From Kitasatospora cheerisanensis KCTC 2395 (lineage in GTDB: Bacteria; Actinomycetota; Actinomycetes; Streptomycetales; Streptomycetaceae): a DNA stretch of 64,000 bases. The stretch lies in assembly GCF_000696185.1 (NCBI RefSeq), contig NZ_KK853997.1, positions 4,258,410 through 4,322,409 of the forward strand. Reading direction: 5' to 3'. Every line of letters begins with the position of its first letter. The stretch's first letter is position 1. The position numbers were made by a program, and so were the translations under genes. The notes under the pieces were generated by a model, which ran no database searches, was not told where the DNA came from, and saw only the letters and a list, made by a program, of their open reading frames with translations. Positions 26,589-35,463 of the stretch are shown in pieces.

Positions 26589-26662
26589 TGGCCAGGGCCG
26601 GGGTCGAACCGGCGACCTTCCGCTTTTCAGGCGGACGCTCGTACCAACTGAGCTACCTGGCC
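26589..26662 (-). tRNA. tRNA-Phe(GAA)
   Basis: A 74-nt cloverleaf: acceptor GGCCAGG pairs with CCTGGCC, the discriminator is A, and the anticodon loop CTGAAAA gives GAA. It is the last gene of the Glu-Asp-Phe cluster on the minus strand. Confidence 0.97.
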
Positions 26663-26689
26663 GTACTGCACCGTCTCTTGCGAGACGAG

Positions 26690-26763
26690 CGATCCCGACG
26701 GGACTTGAACCCGCGACCTCCACCTTGACAGGGTGGCGAGCTAACCAACTGCTCCACGGGACC
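26690..26763 (-). tRNA. tRNA-Asp(GTC), second copy
   Basis: The 74-nt sequence is identical to the tRNA-Asp at 13894-13967, with anticodon loop CTGTCAA. It lies 27 bp upstream of tRNA-Phe in the same transcript direction. Confidence 0.97.
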
Positions 26764-26805
26764 TCATGCGGATTGCTCCGCACAGGACCTTACTACGGTA
26801 CTGCG

Positions 26806-26878
26806 TGCCCCCAACGGGATTCGAACCCGTGCTACCGCCTTGAAAGGGCGGCGTCCTGGGCCACTAGACGATGAGGGC
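26806..26878 (-). tRNA. tRNA-Glu(TTC)
   Basis: A 73-nt cloverleaf: acceptor GCCCTCA pairs with TGGGGGC allowing one G-U, the discriminator is A, and the anticodon loop CTTTCAA gives TTC. It is the first gene of the cluster. Confidence 0.96.
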
Positions 26879-26984
26879 TTGCGGCCCTTCCGGCCGGATC
26901 ATCCGGCGTTCGGGGACGTCGAGAAGCATATGGGATGCCGGGCGGGAACACCAAAACGGTTTCCGGAGGTGGGCGCGGCGGGGG

Positions 26985-27326
26985 TCAGGACCAGCCGAGC
27001 TCGTGGAGTTCGTCGTCGTTGAAGCCGAAGTGGTGGGCGACCTCGTGGATCACCGTGATGCGGACCTCCTCGACGGCTTCCTCGCGGGTGTCGCAGTGCC
27101 GGAGGGTCGGGCCCATGTAGATCAGGATGCGGTCCGGCAGGACGCCGGCGTACCACTCGCCGCGCTCGGTGAGCGGAATGCCCTCGTACAGGCCGAAGAG
27201 GTCGGGCGTGGCGGGGTCGGGTTCGTCCTCGACGAAGATCGCCACGTTGTCCATCATCGCGGCCAGCTTCGGCGGAATCCGGTCCAGCGCGTCGGACACC
27301 AGCACCTCGAACTCGTCCCTGGTCAT
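26985..27326 (-). CDS. Minimal zincin-like metallopeptidase (DUF1025 type)
   Basis: A 113-residue protein with HEVAH at 94-98 in VIHEVAHHFGFND, the zinc-binding signature of the small bacterial zincin family. The N-terminal half has the MTRDEFEVLVSDALDRIP opening and the FVEDEP strand typical of these proteins. The ATG at 27326 is preferred because upstream codons are proline-rich and unlike the family. Likely cytoplasmic; no substrate is known. It stands just upstream of the tRNA cluster, a place where this gene occurs in other streptomycetes. Confidence 0.85.
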   Translation of the reverse strand: MTRDEFEVLVSDALDRIPPKLAAMMDNVAIFVEDEPDPATPDLFGLYEGIPLTERGEWYAGVLPDRILIYMGPTLRHCDTREEAVEEVRITVIHEVAHHFGFNDDELHELGWS

Positions 27327-27508
27327 CTCCACCCGCCCATTGTCGGAGGTCCGCTGACGGGACGCCAGGTCATCCCGGCCGGTTCGCCGGGCGGGAGGCG
27401 GCGAGGCTGATGGTGGGCGGGCACCCGTGTCCCGGCGGGGCGGACGCGCGTTGGGCACCCGAGAACGATGTGGCGGTCCTGGCGGGCCGTGCGGGAGGTG
27501 GCTCGGTG

Positions 27509-28029
27509 ATGGCGGTTGGGTCGGCGCAGCGGCGGGTGGCGGCGAGGGCGGCATTGGCGGCGATCGCCCTGCTCGGACTGAGCGGCTGCATGTCGGTGGG
27601 CGCGCAGTCGCCCGACGGGGCGGACGAGGTGAAGCCGAGCGGCGCCGCCACGGCGACCACCCTCAAGGCCGGGGTCGGCACCGGCGGCCACCAGGGCGGG
27701 TCGCGCGGAGAGCACGGCGGCACGCCGGGCGTTGACGGTGCGTCACCCGGCGCCGCGCCCTCCCCGGGCGGGCACGCGCCCGGTCCCACGCCGCCGGCCG
27801 CCGTCGTCCCGGGCACCCCGGTGCAGGTGCCGGGGTCGGTGGTCGGCACTCCCACGCCGGCCGGCACGCCTGCCGGCCCGGACACGCCGGCGGCCACCCC
27901 GACCGGCGGCGGCCCGCGTCCTCGCCGGCGCCGCAGCCGAGCAGCCCCGCGCCCTCGCACTCGGTGAAGCCCTCGCCGGCGCCCAGCGGGACGTCCGCGG
28001 AGCCGCACGAGTCGACGTCCGCGCACTGA
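27509..28029 (+). CDS. Lipoprotein with Pro/Thr/Ser-rich tail, frameshifted in this sequence
   Basis: The ATG at 27509 (a GTG lies one codon upstream) begins a lipoprotein signal: basic N-terminus, hydrophobic core and the lipobox LSGC. After the lipidated cysteine the protein is Gly/Pro/Thr-rich and disordered. The current frame ends in an unlikely PRPRRRRSRAAPRPRTR tail at 27967. If one base is missing in the CCC run at 27913-27915, the tail reads SSPAPQPSSPAPSHSVKPSP and ends at 28029, matching the composition of the rest. The protein would then have 173 residues. Function unknown. Confidence 0.6.
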
Positions 28030-28275
28030 CGCCGGGAGGAGCCCGGCCCGGAGGGAGCCGGGGAGCCTTGATTCGAGGGCGCTGGCCAGGGGATTTGCCT
28101 CTGATCCGCAGGCTCCCCTATGGTGGTAGATCGTTCGTTTGATCCTATTTGGCTGGCGCTCCTCACACCTTTGAGCGCCCTTGGCGCGTTCCGGCGATCC
28201 GTGGCTGACCGCATAGAGGCGGTATTTCCAACAGACCCCCGGACTTTGGCGCGTGCCACTTCCGGAAGGTTTTGC
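28030..28275 (+). promoter_or_regulatory. Leader region of the DEAD-box helicase gene
   Basis: No gene is supported in these 246 bp. A hairpin (GGCGCTC at 28155 with GAGCGCC at 28173) and several A/T-richer patches suggest a long 5' untranslated leader, as is common for cold-induced DEAD-box helicases. The ribosome-binding site GGAAGG lies at 28263-28268. Confidence 0.45.
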
Positions 28276-30528
28276 ATGTCTCTCGTTGACGACGCCCGCT
28301 TCGCCATGCCCGCGAACGGGTCCGACGCCGCCGACACCGACTCCCTCGACACCGACACGCTGGACGCGGAGCTCGCCGAGCTCACCGAAGGCGCCACCGA
28401 CACCGACGCCGACGCGACCGCCGAGGCCGCCGAGGACGCCGAGCCCACCATCACCTTCGGTGACCTGGGCCTGCACGACGAGGTCGTCCGGGCGCTCGCC
28501 AAGCGCGGCGTCACCACCCCGTTCCCGATCCAGGCCGCGACCATCCCGGACGCGCTGGCCGGCAAGGACGTCCTCGGCCGCGGCCGCACCGGCTCCGGCA
28601 AGACCCTGAGCTTCGGCCTGCCGCTGCTGACCCGCCTGGCGGGCGGCGAGCGCACCAAGGCGAAGCACCCGCGCGGCCTGATCCTGGTCCCGACCCGCGA
28701 GCTGGCCATGCAGGTCGCCGACGCCCTGGAGCCGTTCGGCTCGGTGCTCGGCCTGCGCCTGAAGGTGGTCTGCGGCGGCACCTCGATGTCGAACCAGATC
28801 TACGCCCTGGAGCGCGGCGTGGATGTGCTGGTGGCCACCCCCGGCCGTCTGCGCGACCTGATCAACCGCGGCTCCGCGAAGATGGACGAGGTCGAGATCG
28901 CCGTCCTCGACGAGGCCGACCAGATGGCCGACATGGGCTTCCTGCCCGAGGTCACCGAGATCCTCGACCTGGTGCCGGCCGGCGGCCAGCGCCTGCTGTT
29001 CTCCGCCACCCTGGAGAACGAGATCGACACCCTGGTCAAGCGCTACCTGAAGAGCCCGGTCACCCACGAGGTCGACCCGTCGGCCGGCGCGGTGACCACC
29101 ATGACCCACCACATCCTGGTCGTGAAGCCCAAGGACAAGGCACCGATCACCAACGCGATCGCCGCCCGCAAGGGCCGCACCATCATCTTCGTCCGCACCC
29201 AGATGGGCGCGGACCGGGTCGCCCAGCAGCTGCTGGAGGCCGGGGTGAAGGCCGACGCGCTGCACGGCGGCATGACCCAGGGCGCCCGTACCCGCGTCCT
29301 CGGCGACTTCAAGGACGGCTACCTGAACGTGGTCGTCGCCACTGACGTCGCCGCCCGCGGCATCCACGTCGACGGCATCGACCTGGTGCTGAACGTCGAC
29401 CCGGCGGGTGACCACAAGGACTACCTGCACCGCTCCGGCCGCACCGCCCGGGCCGGCCGCTCCGGCACCGTCGTCACCCTGGTGCTGCCGCACCAGCGCC
29501 GCGGCGTGTTCCGCCTGATGGAGGACGCGGGCGTGGACGCCTCGCGCCACATCCTCGACCACGCCTTCGACGCCGAGGTGGCCCGGATCACCGGCGCCCG
29601 CTCGCTGGTCGAGGTCCAGGCCGAGAGCGCGTCCGGCATCGCCGGCGCCGCCGAGCGCGAGGTCGCCGAGCTCACCCGTGAGCTGGAGCGCGCCCAGCGC
29701 CGCGCCAACGAGCTGCGCGAGGAGGCCGACCGCCTGGCCGCCCGCGCCGCCCGCGAGCGTGCCGAGCTGGGAATCGAGGACGAGCCCGAGACGGACGAGG
29801 CGACCGCCGAGGCCGGTGCCGAGACCGCCGAGCAGCCGGCCGCCGAGGCCGCGCCGGCGACCGAGGAGCGCACCCCGTCCTACCGCGAGGCGCGTACCGA
29901 GCGCCCCGCCTACAACCGGGACCGTGACCGCGACGACCGCGGCGGCCGTGGTGGCTTCAACCGTGACGACCGCGGTGGCCGTTCCTTCGGTGACCGTGAG
30001 CGTGGCGGCTTCAACCGCGAGGAGCGGGGCGGCCGTTCGTTCGGTGACCGCGAGCGTGGTGGCTTCAACCGTGACGACCGCGGTGGCCGTTCCTTCGGTG
30101 ACCGCGAGCGTGGCGGCTTCAACCGCGAGGAGCGGGGCGGCCGTTCGTTCGGTGACCGCGAGCGCGGTGGCTTCAACCGTGACGACCGTGGCGGCCGTTC
30201 CTTCGGCAACCGTCCGCAGGGTGGCGGCTTCAACCGTGACGACCGCGGTGGCCGTTCCTTCGGTGACCGCGAGCGTGGCGGCTTCAACCGTGACGACCGT
30301 GGCGGCCGTTCCTTCGGTGACCGCGAGCGCGGTGGCTTCAACCGTGACGACCGCGGTGGCCGTTCGTTCGGTGACCGTGACCGCGGCAACCGTCCGCAGG
30401 GTGGTGGCTTCAACCGCGACGACCGCGGTGGCCGTTCCTTCGGTGACCGTGACCGCGGTGGCTTCAACCGCGAGGACCGCGGCGGCTACAACGGTGGCGG
30501 CGACCGCAAGCCGCGTTGGAAGAACTGA
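28276..30528 (+). CDS. DEAD-box RNA helicase with RGG-like repeat tail
   Basis: A 750-residue protein. The acidic N-terminus (1-55) precedes the helicase core: Q motif TTPFPIQ, motif I GRTGSGKT, Ia PTRELA, II DEAD (as VLDEADQMADMG), III SAT and VI HRSGRTARAG. After about residue 450 a coiled-coil stretch leads to a C-terminal domain of about ten 18-residue repeats (GGFNRDDRGGRSFGDRER and variants), ending GDRKPRWKN. Such Arg/Gly tails bind RNA and can drive phase separation. The ATG at 28276 follows GGAAGG. Likely roles are cold adaptation, RNA decay or ribosome assembly. Confidence 0.93.
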   Translation: MSLVDDARFAMPANGSDAADTDSLDTDTLDAELAELTEGATDTDADATAEAAEDAEPTITFGDLGLHDEVVRALAKRGVTTPFPIQAATIPDALAGKDVLGRGRTGSGKTLSFGLPLLTRLAGGERTKAKHPRGLILVPTRELAMQVADALEPFGSVLGLRLKVVCGGTSMSNQIYALERGVDVLVATPGRLRDLINRGSAKMDEVEIAVLDEADQMADMGFLPEVTEILDLVPAGGQRLLFSATLENEIDTLVKRYLKSPVTHEVDPSAGAVTTMTHHILVVKPKDKAPITNAIAARKGRTIIFVRTQMGADRVAQQLLEAGVKADALHGGMTQGARTRVLGDFKDGYLNVVVATDVAARGIHVDGIDLVLNVDPAGDHKDYLHRSGRTARAGRSGTVVTLVLPHQRRGVFRLMEDAGVDASRHILDHAFDAEVARITGARSLVEVQAESASGIAGAAEREVAELTRELERAQRRANELREEADRLAARAARERAELGIEDEPETDEATAEAGAETAEQPAAEAAPATEERTPSYREARTERPAYNRDRDRDDRGGRGGFNRDDRGGRSFGDRERGGFNREERGGRSFGDRERGGFNRDDRGGRSFGDRERGGFNREERGGRSFGDRERGGFNRDDRGGRSFGNRPQGGGFNRDDRGGRSFGDRERGGFNRDDRGGRSFGDRERGGFNRDDRGGRSFGDRDRGNRPQGGGFNRDDRGGRSFGDRDRGGFNREDRGGYNGGGDRKPRWKN
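29950..30489 (+). repeat. 54-bp tandem repeats in the helicase C-terminus
   Basis: About ten near-identical 54-bp units encode an 18-residue GGFNR(D/E)(D/E)RGGRSFGDRER motif. Two units carry a NRPQG insertion. DNA identity is high, so copy number may change by slippage. Confidence 0.92.
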
Positions 30529-30551
30529 CGCTGCGGCAGTGACGCACTGAC

Positions 30552-30583
30552 CGGGCCCGCTCCACTTCGGTGGGGCGGGCCCG
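30552..30583 (+). terminator. Terminator of the helicase gene
   Basis: CGGGCCCGCTCCA and TGGGGCGGGCCCG pair (one G-U) around a 6-nt CTTCGG loop, 23 bp past the stop codon. Confidence 0.82.
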
Positions 30584-30641
30584 TTCGCGCGGGCGGGTAA
30601 ATCCGTTGGTGGGGGCGGGAGTCGGCGCTAGCGTGCCGGAC

Positions 30642-31454
30642 ATGAGCAACAGGCAGCGGGCACTCGCCACGCAGAACGAGGAGATCGCCGACCGGGGCGA
30701 GTACCGGTGCACCGACGGGACGGCGGTGCGGATCGCCGAGGACCTGGCCGAGGCCCGCGCCGGGACGGTGTCCTACCCGCCGGAGGCCGAGTTCGGGGCC
30801 GGGCCCGGGCCGCTCGGCGTCGCGGCCGAGGTGACCGGCGAGGGCAGCATGGAGGCCGCCCGGCGGCTGGTCGAGGACGGCGGGAAGAGCGTCGCGGTGC
30901 TGAACTTCGCATCCGCGCGCAACCCCGGCGGCGGGTACCTGCGCGGCGCCAAGGCCCAGGAGGAGGACGTCTGCCGCACCGCGCTGCTGTACCGCTGCCT
31001 GCTGGAGGCCCCCGACTACTACGAGGCGCACCGCGCCTCCACCGACCTGCACTACAGCCACCGGGTGATCTGGTCGCCCGGGGTACCGGTGATCCGGGAC
31101 GGGCGCGGGGAGCTGCTGGCCCGCCCGCACCGGGTCGGCTTCCTCACCTCGCCGGCCCCCAACGCGGGCCAGCTGGCGCTGCGTTCGCCCGGCACACCGC
31201 CGGACCTGCGGCCGGTGCTGGCCGAACGGGCCGCCCGGGTGCTGGCGGTCGCCGCCCGGCACGGGGTGCGCGAACTGGTGCTGGGCGCCTGGGGCTGCGG
31301 AGTGTTCCGCAACGACCCGGCGGAGGTCGCGGACGCGTTCGCCGAGGCCCTGGACGGGTGGGGCGCGGCCTTCGACCGGGTGGTGTTCGGGGTCTGGGAC
31401 CGCAGCGTCCCCTCCGCGAACCGGGCCGCCTTCGAGGCACGGTTCGCCTCCTGA
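30642..31454 (+). CDS. TIGR02452 family poly(ADP-ribose) glycohydrolase-like macrodomain protein
   Basis: A 270-residue protein of the microbial PARG/macrodomain family. The signature is NPGGGYLRGAKAQEEDVCR at about residues 92-110: a GGG loop followed by QEE, whose glutamate attacks the ADP-ribose glycosidic bond in PARG enzymes. The C-terminal LVLGAWGCGVFRNDP motif is the second conserved block. The start is ATG 30642. It probably removes ADP-ribose from proteins or nucleic acids. No ADP-ribosyltransferase gene lies nearby, so it may serve in defence or repair, which is inference. Confidence 0.88.
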   Translation: MSNRQRALATQNEEIADRGEYRCTDGTAVRIAEDLAEARAGTVSYPPEAEFGAGPGPLGVAAEVTGEGSMEAARRLVEDGGKSVAVLNFASARNPGGGYLRGAKAQEEDVCRTALLYRCLLEAPDYYEAHRASTDLHYSHRVIWSPGVPVIRDGRGELLARPHRVGFLTSPAPNAGQLALRSPGTPPDLRPVLAERAARVLAVAARHGVRELVLGAWGCGVFRNDPAEVADAFAEALDGWGAAFDRVVFGVWDRSVPSANRAAFEARFAS

Positions 31455-31461
31455 CGGGTGC

Positions 31462-31761
31462 TTACTCGCCGGTGGCCAGCGCCGAGGCGGCGGCCACCAC
31501 GCCCGTGACGGCGAGGACGGCCGGCCAGGCGCCGATCTTCTTCGCCAGCGGATGCGAGCCGCCGAACGCCGCCAGGTACAGCGCGGTCAGGCCGGCCGCG
31601 GCCGGCGCACCCGCGCGGCGGTGCCAGCGCACGGCGGCCGTCGTCCCGGCCGCGGCCAGGACGGCGCCGCCCAGCTCGCGCCGCCCGCTGAACCGGGCGG
31701 TGGCGTAACCGCCGATCAGACCGGCGGCGGCGACGGCGGCAGTGGCGGGGAAGCGGGCCAT
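31462..31761 (-). CDS. Small DUF4267/DUF2029-like membrane protein (unassigned)
   Basis: A 99-residue protein with three hydrophobic segments (about 5-25, 33-50 and 75-97) separated by basic residues. The ATG at 31761 gives a typical membrane-protein start (MARFPATAAVAAAGLIGGY) and follows a GAGGAG site. It converges with the PARG-like gene with 7 bp between stops. No family is recognised with confidence; alternatives in the call are only shape-based guesses. Confidence 0.45.
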   Translation of the reverse strand: MARFPATAAVAAAGLIGGYATARFSGRRELGGAVLAAAGTTAAVRWHRRAGAPAAAGLTALYLAAFGGSHPLAKKIGAWPAVLAVTGVVAAASALATGE

Positions 31762-31874
31762 GGGACGGACTCCTCGGGACGGCTGGCGGCCGGTACGGGC
31801 CGGCCGGTGGGCACCGCCCACGGTAACCCGCCCGACGGACCGGACCGGCGGCAGGGAACGGCGTCCGGCCCCGG

Positions 31875-32576
31875 TCACTCCGGGCGCAGCGCGCGGAGCG
31901 CGGCGAGCTCCTCCGCGGTCGCGCCGTGGTTGAGCAGGTAGGCGTCGAGAGTGCCGTGGAGCTCCACGATGCGGGCCAGCGCGGTGGTGAGGTGCGCCGC
32001 CTCGACCGGGCGGGAGAGGCGCTCCACCCCGGCCTGGTCCAGGTACGGGACGGGCCCCCGGTCCAGGCCGAGGCCCAGGTTGGAGCGGAGGAAGTCGGCG
32101 GTGACGGCGGCCTCCGGGAGACCGGCCAGGGTCTGCAGGACGGCGATGGTCAGGCCGGTGCGGTCCTTGCCGACCGCGCAGTGCACCAGCACCGGGGCGC
32201 CGGTGGCCAGCGCGCGCACGGCGGCGGCGACGGCGACGCCGCCGGTCTCCGCCATGAACGGGTAGAGGGCCGCCTGGTCCTCCGGCCAGACCCGGTCCGT
32301 GGTGGCCGGGTCCGGCAGCATCGGCAGGTGCAGGTACTGGACGTCCGGGCCGGCCGGACGGTCCGGCCAGAACTCGATCTCCGCGTTGCTGCGCAGGTCG
32401 AGGACCGTCCGGATGCCGAGTGCCGCGAGCCGCTCCGCGCCCTCGTCGGTGAGCCGGTTGAGGCTCGCCGACCGGTAGAGCAGCCCGGGGCGGTAGACGC
32501 CCGCTCCGGCGTCGCGGAGGTTGAGCACGTCGGGGATGTCGAGGAACGGCGCGGCGGCGATTTCGGTCTCGGTCAT
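31875..32576 (-). CDS. Tyrosine/dual-specificity protein phosphatase (Y_phosphatase3 family)
   Basis: A 233-residue enzyme. The catalytic P-loop is HCAVGKDRTG (about 132-141), with Cys as nucleophile and Arg binding phosphate; the Lys variant HCxxGKDRTG is typical of PtpB-like bacterial phosphatases. The N-terminal NLRDAG and LYRSASL motifs also match this family. The ATG at 32576 is chosen over an extension lacking family features. It may act on phosphotyrosine, phosphoserine or phosphoinositides. It is transcribed toward a small membrane protein gene. Confidence 0.88.
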   Translation of the reverse strand: MTETEIAAAPFLDIPDVLNLRDAGAGVYRPGLLYRSASLNRLTDEGAERLAALGIRTVLDLRSNAEIEFWPDRPAGPDVQYLHLPMLPDPATTDRVWPEDQAALYPFMAETGGVAVAAAVRALATGAPVLVHCAVGKDRTGLTIAVLQTLAGLPEAAVTADFLRSNLGLGLDRGPVPYLDQAGVERLSRPVEAAHLTTALARIVELHGTLDAYLLNHGATAEELAALRALRPE

Positions 32577-32718
32577 GCCGCCCACGGTAGGCGCGGCGGA
32601 CGGCGGCACGCCGGGGCGTTGACCGAACCGGTATCGGCGCACCGCGCGATGTTCACGTCCGCCCGTCCGACCGTCTGTGTGTCCGATCGCCGGGAGCCGA
32701 TCGCCGGTGGTCGGCAGG

Positions 32719-33471
32719 TCAGCGTCCGCCGGCCGCCTCCAGGAAGGAGCCGGTGATGTACGAGGCGCCGGGGGAGAGCAGGTACAGGATCGCCTCGGCG
32801 ACCTCCTCGGGCTGCCCGCCGCGTCCCATCGGGAGGTGCGGGCCGATCCGGTCGACCCGGCCGGGTTCGCCGCCGAGGGCGTGGATGTCGGTGTGGATCA
32901 GCCCGGGCCGGACGGCGTTGACCCGGATGCCCTCGGCCGCGACCTCCAGCGCGAGCCCGCGGGTCATCGAGTCCAGCGCGCCCTTGGACGCCGCGTAGTC
33001 CACGTACTCGCCCGGCGAGCCGAGCCGGGACGCCGCCGAGCCGACGTTGACGATCGCCCCGCCGCGCCCGCCGTAGCGGGTGGACATCCGGCGGACCGCC
33101 GCGGCCGCGCACAGGAACGGGCCGGTGATGTTGGCCGCCCAGATCCGGGTCAGCCGGGCCTCGTCCAGCTCGTCCAGCCGGCACTGCTTCTCCAGCGTGC
33201 CGGCGTTGTTCACCAGCGCGGTCAGCGGCCCGAGTTCGCGTTCCGCGGTGTCGAACAGGCGCTCCACCTCGGCGGTGGTGCTGACGTCCGCCCGCACCGC
33301 GACGGCGGTGCCGCCCGCCGCCCGGATCCGCTCCACCACGCCGTCGGCCGAGGCCTGGTCGGCCCGGTAGTTGACGCACACCCGGTAGCCGCGCCCGGCC
33401 GCGAGCAGGGCGGTGGCCGCCCCGATGCCGCGCCCGCCGCCGGTGACCACCAGCACCTCGTCCTGCGTCAT
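32719..33471 (-). CDS. SDR family NAD(P)-dependent oxidoreductase
   Basis: A 250-residue classical short-chain dehydrogenase. The nucleotide loop is TGGGRGIG (about 11-18), the structural motif NNAG is near 88, and the catalytic Ser-Tyr-Lys are in VGSAAS and YAASKGA (about 150-165). The PGLIHTDIHA segment follows. An Asn-Tyr-Arg after the second strand (VNYRA) suggests NADP preference. The ATG at 33471 has a GAAGGG site; an upstream GTG at 33492 is less likely. Substrate unknown. Confidence 0.92.
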   Translation of the reverse strand: MTQDEVLVVTGGGRGIGAATALLAAGRGYRVCVNYRADQASADGVVERIRAAGGTAVAVRADVSTTAEVERLFDTAERELGPLTALVNNAGTLEKQCRLDELDEARLTRIWAANITGPFLCAAAAVRRMSTRYGGRGGAIVNVGSAASRLGSPGEYVDYAASKGALDSMTRGLALEVAAEGIRVNAVRPGLIHTDIHALGGEPGRVDRIGPHLPMGRGGQPEEVAEAILYLLSPGASYITGSFLEAAGGR

Positions 33472-33572
33472 GCCGTCCGTCCCTTCGTCCACGGATCCCC
33501 GTGCCGCCGACGGTAGTCCATGGGGTGAAATGCCTTTGCCCGGGGACGAGTCGGCGGCGCAGCATCACCGGC

Positions 33573-34187
33573 ATGGACCCTTCCGTCTCCCCGTACGGCC
33601 CGCTCCGGGCCGACCAGCCGGACCTCGACGCGTACCTGGCCGCCGACGAGGTCATCGACCACCTGCACCCCGCCGTGGTGGAGCGCGCCGCCGCGCTGCG
33701 GCAGGCCGACCCGGTGGCGACCGCCGAGACGGTGTTCGGCTTCGTCCGCGACCGGATCGACCACTCGGCGGACGTCGGCCACTGGTCCGCCGCCTACCGG
33801 GCCTCCGACGTGCTGGCCGCCGGCAACGCGATCTGCCACGGCAAGTCGCACCTGCTGGCCGCCCTGCTGCGCGCCAACGGCATCCCGGCCGGCCTGTGCT
33901 ACCAGCGGCTGGAGGTGCTGCACGGCCTCAACGGCGTGCTGCTGCCCGGAAGTTCGTGGTGGGTGCGGCTGGACGGCCGGGGCAACCGGAACGGCGCGGA
34001 CGGGCAGTTCGCCACCACCCCGGCCAGCGAGCAGCCCGCCTGGGCCAACGACCCGGCGCTCGGCGAGCACCACTACCCGACCGTGTACGCGGCCACGCCG
34101 CCGGTGCTGCTGGAGGGCCTGCGCCGGGCCCGGCCCGGAGGCGTCGGGTTCGACTACCTGCCGTCGGAACTCCCGGGCGCGGCATAG
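33573..34187 (+). CDS. Transglutaminase-like domain protein
   Basis: A 204-residue protein. The core has NAICHGKSHLLAALLRANGIPAGLCYQRL (about 88-116), in which Cys91 takes the place of the papain-like nucleophile and a following helix matches the transglutaminase fold. The histidine and aspartate of the triad would lie in the WWVRLDGRGNRNG segment. The start is ATG 33573. No signal peptide, so it is probably a cytoplasmic amidase or transglutaminase-like enzyme. It overlaps the convergent AlkZ-like gene by 34 bp at the 3' end. Confidence 0.8.
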   Translation: MDPSVSPYGPLRADQPDLDAYLAADEVIDHLHPAVVERAAALRQADPVATAETVFGFVRDRIDHSADVGHWSAAYRASDVLAAGNAICHGKSHLLAALLRANGIPAGLCYQRLEVLHGLNGVLLPGSSWWVRLDGRGNRNGADGQFATTPASEQPAWANDPALGEHHYPTVYAATPPVLLEGLRRARPGGVGFDYLPSELPGAA

Positions 34188-35371
34188 CGGTTGGCGGTGC
34201 GCAGGGCCGCGAGCTTCGGGGCGCGGCTCTTCGGCGAGTCCAGGCCGAAGGCCCGGGCGTCGCCCAGCTCCTCGCGGACGAAGACCTCCGTGGCCTCGAT
34301 CGCGGCCCGCAGCGCGGCGTTTATCGGCACGAACAACTGGTGCACCAGCTCCCGCTGTTCGGGGTCGTACTCCCAGAGGCCGACGATCCGGCCGCGGTCC
34401 ACCACCAGGTGGGTCGGCGGGTCGGCCTCGCTGCCGAAGCTCCGACCCGTCCGGGAGGCCGGGACGGAGCGGTCGGCGTCCTGCGGGTCGATCAGCCGGG
34501 CCAGGTCCCGGTGCAGCAGGTGCAGGCCGTAGACGGCCGCCACCAGGGCGTACGCGGGCTCCGCCGGAACGGTGAACCGGTCGAATTCCTCGGCCAGTTC
34601 GGCGGGCAGCAGCAGGTCGGCGCCGGGAAGCCGCACCAGGTCCAGCGGGGCCAGTGCGGCCTTCGCGGTGGCCGCGTTGAAGCCGGAGAACCAGCGGAAG
34701 TGCCGCACCGAGGCGGGCGCCGCCCAGGAGAAGTAGCGCCGGGCCAGGTCGGCGGCCTCCCCGTGCACCGCCCGGTCCCACCGCAGATAGCCGTAACGCT
34801 GCTGGTCCAGGCGGCCGTTGACCGGCACCCGGCGGATCAGCCCGCGCGCCTGCAGCAGCCCCAGGGCCAGTGGCAGCGTGGTCGACACGCCCCGCCGGCG
34901 GCCCGCCTCGCCCAGCGGACGGGCCGCCGGACCGGCCAGCGCGCGGATCCGCTGCGGCTCCAACGGCTCGGTGGCGGACAGCAGTTCGGAGACCGTCAGG
35001 CAGAGCTGCTCGACCTCGTCCCGGGTCACCCCGAGGTGGCGCACCGCCGCCGCGATCTCCGCCTCCGCGACGCCCGCGCCCGCCGCCAGGCCCAGCGCGA
35101 AGTCCTCCGCCGGCAGCACGTACGTACAGCCGCGGGCGGCGGGCAGCTCCTGCACCTCCACGGCGGCGACCGCCGCGTCCACCGTCGCCCGGCCCAGCCC
35201 CGCCCGCGCGAACAGCCCCAGGTACGGCGCCGCGCCGCCCACCGAACGCGCCCAGCCCGTCGCCGCCAGCACCTGCGCCGGGGACGCGCCCCGGTGCGCA
35301 CCGCCGTCCAGCCACTGCCGGTGCGCCCACCAGGCCCGGAGCTTCGCCGCCGGGATCTCGCCGTTCGCCAT
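34154..35371 (-). CDS. Winged-helix DNA-binding protein of the AlkZ/YcaQ-like HTH_42 family
   Basis: A 405-residue protein. Two winged-helix-like regions are visible, and a conserved RYFSWAAPASVRHFRWFSGF segment (about 225-245) aligns with the tandem-WH core of AlkZ/YcaQ proteins that remove DNA interstrand crosslink lesions. A late THLVVDRGRIVGLWEYD block is also typical. The QxQ/QxD catalytic motif of AlkZ is not clearly present, so this may be a non-catalytic HTH_42 member. Start ATG 35371. Confidence 0.7.
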   Translation of the reverse strand: MANGEIPAAKLRAWWAHRQWLDGGAHRGASPAQVLAATGWARSVGGAAPYLGLFARAGLGRATVDAAVAAVEVQELPAARGCTYVLPAEDFALGLAAGAGVAEAEIAAAVRHLGVTRDEVEQLCLTVSELLSATEPLEPQRIRALAGPAARPLGEAGRRRGVSTTLPLALGLLQARGLIRRVPVNGRLDQQRYGYLRWDRAVHGEAADLARRYFSWAAPASVRHFRWFSGFNAATAKAALAPLDLVRLPGADLLLPAELAEEFDRFTVPAEPAYALVAAVYGLHLLHRDLARLIDPQDADRSVPASRTGRSFGSEADPPTHLVVDRGRIVGLWEYDPEQRELVHQLFVPINAALRAAIEATEVFVREELGDARAFGLDSPKSRAPKLAALRTANRYAAPGSSDGR

Positions 35372-35420
35372 GCCGTCAGTATCGGCGCGGCGGGCGGCCC
35401 GGCCGAGCACCGGCGGCGTG

Positions 35421-35463
35421 GCCGTGTCGGAGGGCCTGTACGCCGGGTTCTGTCACCCGCGCC
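35421..35463 (-). ncRNA. rnpB: Fragment resembling the RNase P RNA 3' end
   Basis: On the minus strand the sequence GGTGACAGAACCCGGCGTAC followed by AGGCC has the universal CAGAACCCGGC element found at the 3' end of bacterial RNase P RNA. Only about 45 nt are recognisable; a full gene would be about 400 nt and cannot fit before the next gene. It is most likely a partial copy or a relic. Confidence 0.45.

Noticed and set aside
29935..30500. Regularly spaced repeats considered as a CRISPR array
   Set aside because: The units are contiguous in-frame codons of the helicase, with no unique spacers and no cas genes.
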